From a virus, in the IMG/VR virus record IMGVR_UViG_3300031212_000021, positions 1 to 23,690 of that record: a stretch of 23,690 nt of DNA, one strand, 5' to 3'. The translations under genes and the position numbers were made by a program. Each line of letters begins with the position of its first letter. Within the stretch, counting starts at the first letter, position 1. Below the pieces are notes generated by a model, which saw only the letters and a program-made list of their open reading frames with translations, did no database searches and was not told the origin of the DNA. This document shows positions 21,359 through 23,690 of this stretch, one piece after another.

Positions 21359-21739
21359 GTGGGCGTAGTAGACGACCAGACGGACGCGCCCGCGAGCGAC
21401 GATATGCCCAGATTCAGCGACGTTGAGCTTACACGGCTTCGGGAAGAGTTCGAAAGCCACAGGGACCGGCAGGAGGAACGGTGGGGGCAATTGGCCCTAA
21501 TGGTCGAGCAGAACACCGAAGCGACCCGGGCGGTCGCCGTAAGCGTCGAATCTATCGCCCGAAGCACCGACGGCGTTGTGCAGCTCTACCGGGACTTCCA
21601 GGGCGCCGCCCGCGTCGGCATTGGCGTCCGTAGGTGTATAGCCTGGCTAATTGCCCTGGGCACCGGCGGGGCCGCTATCGCCGCCGCCATCATGTATTTT
21701 CTGGACAAGCTCGGAATACCCGTAGACCCCCCGGGCTAG
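21359..21739 (+). CDS. Single-TM coiled-coil membrane protein, possible second holin or lysis accessory
   Basis: 126 residues from a GTG start with a G-rich site just upstream (GGGGG, 21349-21353). Residues about 18-50 form a charged helix with coiled-coil character (VELTRLREEFESHRDRQEERW), 50-90 another amphipathic helix, and about 91-115 a single hydrophobic segment (CIAWLIALGTGGAAIAAAIMYFL in pieces). This topology, long helix then one C-terminal TM, resembles XhlA-type lysis partners and other holin accessories. No lipobox or signal peptide is seen, so it is not an obvious spanin. The stop codon lies in a CTAG shared with the convergent gene on the other strand. Role inferred from the lysis neighbourhood. 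Confidence 0.55.
   Translation: MGVVDDQTDAPASDDMPRFSDVELTRLREEFESHRDRQEERWGQLALMVEQNTEATRAVAVSVESIARSTDGVVQLYRDFQGAARVGIGVRRCIAWLIALGTGGAAIAAAIMYFLDKLGIPVDPPG
21736..21739. other. Convergent stop codons sharing CTAG
   Basis: The palindrome CTAG supplies TAG to the plus-strand lysis-accessory gene (21737-21739) and, on the other strand, TAG to the 93-residue gene (21736-21738). Only a weak potential stem (CGGG ... CCCG, about 21731-21750) surrounds it, with no T-run on either side, so no clear bidirectional terminator is seen at the point where the two transcription units meet. Confidence 0.85.
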
Positions 21740-22017
21740 TAGTCCACCCGCTCTTCTGTTTTGTCAGGCCCGCCGGCGTTGTGCATTGCCCGGTACCAGG
21801 CCACCGCCTCTTCGTCGTAGGGGTCGTTCGCCTTTCCGATATACTCCCGCGGGTCCGCTTCGGCGGCCGCGAACCACTGCTGCAGTCGCTTGTAGTCCGC
21901 CGGCAAGTCCAGCGAAAAGAGCAACACGTCGAAAGCGACCACGGCGCACCGCAGTTCCTCTTTCGTTACTGTTTCCGCCGACCTGGTGGCCGCGACTATC
22001 TCGTCAAGTGTTCGCAT
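21736..22017 (-). CDS. Small acidic protein of unknown function
   Basis: 93 residues. Two starts are possible, 22023 and 22017; 22017 is chosen because the run AGGGGGG is then seven bases away, whereas it is too close to 22023. The sequence starts RTLDEIVAATRSAETVTKEELRCAVVAFDVLLF in pieces and is helical, with WFAAAEADPREYIG and ending RVDY. I do not recognise a family with a known role; similar short proteins occur in phage early regions. It follows the 29-residue peptide on the minus strand, whose stop codon lies in the overlap with the start region (AATGA), and overlaps the convergent plus-strand gene by four bases. Probably part of the polymerase operon. Confidence 0.65.
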   Translation of the reverse strand: MRTLDEIVAATRSAETVTKEELRCAVVAFDVLLFSLDLPADYKRLQQWFAAAEADPREYIGKANDPYDEEAVAWYRAMHNAGGPDKTEERVDY

Positions 22018-22019
22018 TC

Positions 22020-22109
22020 TCATTCCCCCCTAAAGAAAAGCAACCGGACGACCCAGAGCAGGGCCACGGCGGGTAGGCAAAGCGCCCAAAGTAAAATGGT
22101 GCGTAGCAT
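22020..22109 (-). CDS. 29-residue membrane peptide
   Basis: A very short reading frame between the polymerase and the 93-residue gene. ATG at 22109 has GAGGGG seven bases upstream; that site overlaps the polymerase stop (TGAGGGG). The product MLRTILLWALCLPAVALLWV (continuing VRLLFFRGE) is almost entirely one membrane helix with positive ends. The stop TGA overlaps ATG 22023 and lies three bases before the chosen start of the next gene, so the two are probably translationally coupled. The ribosome site, the junctions and the clean helix make it plausible; it has no identified function. It could be a small toxin-like or inhibitory membrane peptide, or only a coupling leader. Confidence 0.5.
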   Translation of the reverse strand: MLRTILLWALCLPAVALLWVVRLLFFRGE

Positions 22110-22121
22110 ATCGGCAACCCC

Positions 22122-23690
22122 TCAGTCTTTCCGGTAACGGTAATCTTCCCATCCAGCCGCCCGCAGCGGCCACCAGGTTGCCCAGGATGGGCGTTCGGCC
22201 ATTATAGCTTCCATGGCCCCGACGCTGTACGCGGGGTCGTCGGGGACTTCCGCGCACCCTTCGTCGTGCGTATGCATGACAATCGGGTAGCCGGCCCGCT
22301 CACATCGTAGCAGGGCTTCGAACTGAATATCAGCCGAAACGGCCTGGTCGACGTTTTCAAACAGGCGGCCGCCGTAGGTGTCCATACGAACCCACCCGGG
22401 CGGCCCCTTCGTGGCGTTGCTGTTGTACCCTTCGAACGTGATCTGGTAGCACGGCCCGCGGTTCAGCTTATCGACGGCATCGACCAGGCGCGGGCGGTGG
22501 TAGTGCAGGAAGCGACCCGACGGGAGCCGGCAGAACAGGATATCGTCGGCCACACCGTAGGTTATGTCTAGGTACTGAAAGCACTGGCCGGGGTAAAGTA
22601 TCGCCTTTATGGCGGCGCCTTCCAGGCCGAAAAGCTCCGGCTTATAGTCCCATTTCCCGGGCCCGCACCAACGAAATTGACCGCCCCACATTTCGACTAT
22701 TTCCGGGGATTCGTCGCGCCACTTGAGCACGTCCGCTTTTATTTCCCCGTCGTCGTTGAAGTAGTCGTCGGCCCCAAAGTTCTTCCAGGCGCCTATCCAG
22801 CCGCCGTAGCCACCCGCCAGTTCGCGGATTTTCCCGACGCCCTTTCGCGCCGGGTGGTGCGTGCCGTGTTGCTTCTTATAAGCCAGGATTTCTTCGAACG
22901 GTATGCCGGTGGCGTTGCTGGCGGACGCTTCGTATATTTTGCCGTGGGTGTTGAACACGTCGATGCGCCACTGGCACCGAGATATACAGGCCGCCGCCAC
23001 GGCTTCGATGGCGGAGAAATCGACACAGACCAGCTTTTTACCCGGGGCGGCGATGAACAGCCCGCGCAGGATACCGCACAGGACCGCAACCGGGGCGCCC
23101 CATGCCCGTTCGACCCATGCCAGGTCGCCCGTGCGTATGTCTTCGACGGCCTGGCACACCGCTTCGATGGTCCAGTCGTTCAGTTCATGCCAAAGCCAGG
23201 ACCCGCACCGGGGGCAGCCGATTTCGGACACGTCCCGCCCGAATATCTTATTGCACCCCGTGTCTTCGCACCGGGCCGTCTTCGGGCCCTTCGCGGTAAT
23301 GTTCTGAAGCTGGACGCCGCCAGCGGCCGCCCGCCCGGTTCGGTCCGCGCCGCAATACTTGTACTGGTCGCGCAGCCGCCCGTCGCTGGACGTTTGCAGC
23401 CGCAACGACCGTAGCTTTTTGACGTTGGCCGCGCCCAGGCTATCCCGGGTTTCCAGAGCTTCGCGGACGTGGGCCGGTATGTCGCCGGTCTTCAAGACTT
23501 CCCGCACCGTGTCGGCTTTCATGTCGGGTTGCGGGTAGCCCTGGTCGGCCAGCCAGGCGCCGAACTTCGCGACCTCAGACACCGAACCAACGGCGCCCTG
23601 GGTGATTTCGCACAGCCGCAGGGTGTACTTGCGTTCGGCCTGGCCTAGAACTTGCAGGGCAGCGTCCAGGGTTTGCACGTCCACCTGGAC
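22122..23690 (-). CDS. DNA polymerase, family A (PolA-like), C-terminal part; 5' end outside window
   Basis: Replicative phage polymerase. The frame stays open to the right edge (VQVDVQT...), so the GTG at 23684 is probably internal. Numbering from that GTG: the TGR-LQN motif at about 112-130 (ADRTGRAAAGGVQLQNIT), motif A at 219-228 (VCVDFSAIEA, Asp222), motif B at 280-294 (RKGVGKIRELAGGYG, Lys285 and Tyr293; Lys281 stands at the usual Arg position), and motif C at 472-476 (THDEG, Asp474 and Glu475). All polymerase residues for catalysis are present. An unusual zinc ribbon lies at 139-160 (CX4C-X12-CX2C; Cys139, 144, 157, 160), between the LQN motif and the finger/palm start. The exonuclease domain, if any, is outside the window. 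Convergent with the structural genes. Confidence 0.92.
   Translation of the reverse strand, partial: VQVDVQTLDAALQVLGQAERKYTLRLCEITQGAVGSVSEVAKFGAWLADQGYPQPDMKADTVREVLKTGDIPAHVREALETRDSLGAANVKKLRSLRLQTSSDGRLRDQYKYCGADRTGRAAAGGVQLQNITAKGPKTARCEDTGCNKIFGRDVSEIGCPRCGSWLWHELNDWTIEAVCQAVEDIRTGDLAWVERAWGAPVAVLCGILRGLFIAAPGKKLVCVDFSAIEAVAAACISRCQWRIDVFNTHGKIYEASASNATGIPFEEILAYKKQHGTHHPARKGVGKIRELAGGYGGWIGAWKNFGADDYFNDDGEIKADVLKWRDESPEIVEMWGGQFRWCGPGKWDYKPELFGLEGAAIKAILYPGQCFQYLDITYGVADDILFCRLPSGRFLHYHRPRLVDAVDKLNRGPCYQITFEGYNSNATKGPPGWVRMDTYGGRLFENVDQAVSADIQFEALLRCERAGYPIVMHTHDEGCAEVPDDPAYSVGAMEAIMAERPSWATWWPLRAAGWEDYRYRKD

Noticed and set aside
20624-21490. Minus-strand frame of 288 residues over the endolysin and holin genes
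   Set aside because: Opposes two clearly identified lysis genes and has low-complexity Arg/Pro/Ser content typical of shadow frames.
21725-21760. Bidirectional terminator at the convergent junction
   Set aside because: Only a 4-bp stem with a long loop and no T-run on either strand.
22020-22109. Rz1-type lipoprotein spanin
   Set aside because: LWALC does not fit the lipobox (Leu instead of a small residue before Cys), the peptide is too short, and it is on the strand opposite to the lysis genes.
22677-23414. Plus-strand frame of 245 residues opposite the polymerase
   Set aside because: The minus strand carries all family A motifs here; the plus frame shows no domain and Pro/Arg/Gly bias.

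Overview
The window is part of a tailed-phage genome (or prophage) with contractile-tail, myovirus-type morphology. It infects a Gram-negative host: the lysis region encodes an amidase endolysin and an exported outer-membrane beta-barrel protein resembling the lipid A deacylase PagL. The DNA is GC-rich and very densely packed. Neighbouring genes mostly overlap at ATGA, GTGA or TAATG junctions, and no non-coding stretch reaches 100 bp. Host genus cannot be read from the sequence. Families were recognised by eye from sequence motifs; no database search was run.

Layout, plus strand. (1) Positions 1-5332 form a lambda-type head module: the C-terminal part of a GpA-like terminase large subunit (cut by the window edge), a gpW-like small protein, portal, S49 head-maturation protease with an apparent nested scaffold (lambda C/Nu3 arrangement), gpD-like decoration protein and gpE-like major capsid protein. 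(2) Positions 5389-6825 hold three neck/connector genes. (3) Positions 6840-18422 form a Mu-type contractile tail: sheath, tube, a chaperone pair apparently joined by a -1 frameshift, tape measure, gpN-like protein, a hub with a fused LysM/gpX-like domain, a gp45-like spike, then gp46-, gp47- and gp48-like baseplate proteins. Two extra genes sit between the spike and gp46; one carries a striking 63-bp in-frame tandem repeat. (4) Positions 18434-19864 encode a tail fibre with an AT-rich 3' end and a DUF4376-like fibre-assembly protein. (5) Positions 19861-21739 form a lysis/envelope cassette: the PagL-like protein, a T7-lysozyme-type amidase, a three-TM holin and a one-TM coiled-coil protein.

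Minus strand. From the right edge to 21736 there is a convergent operon: a family A DNA polymerase (cut by the window edge) with a zinc-ribbon insertion, a 29-residue membrane peptide and a 93-residue unknown protein. The two transcription units meet at a CTAG that supplies both stop codons. A phage-encoded polymerase argues against Mu-style transposition-replication, even though the tail is Mu-like; no transposase or integrase is visible.

The items most worth following up are the phage-borne PagL-like protein with a conserved His-Ser-acid spacing, the mosaic 63-bp repeat gene placed inside the baseplate cluster, the zinc ribbon in the polymerase, and the structured RNA just before the frameshifted chaperone genes.
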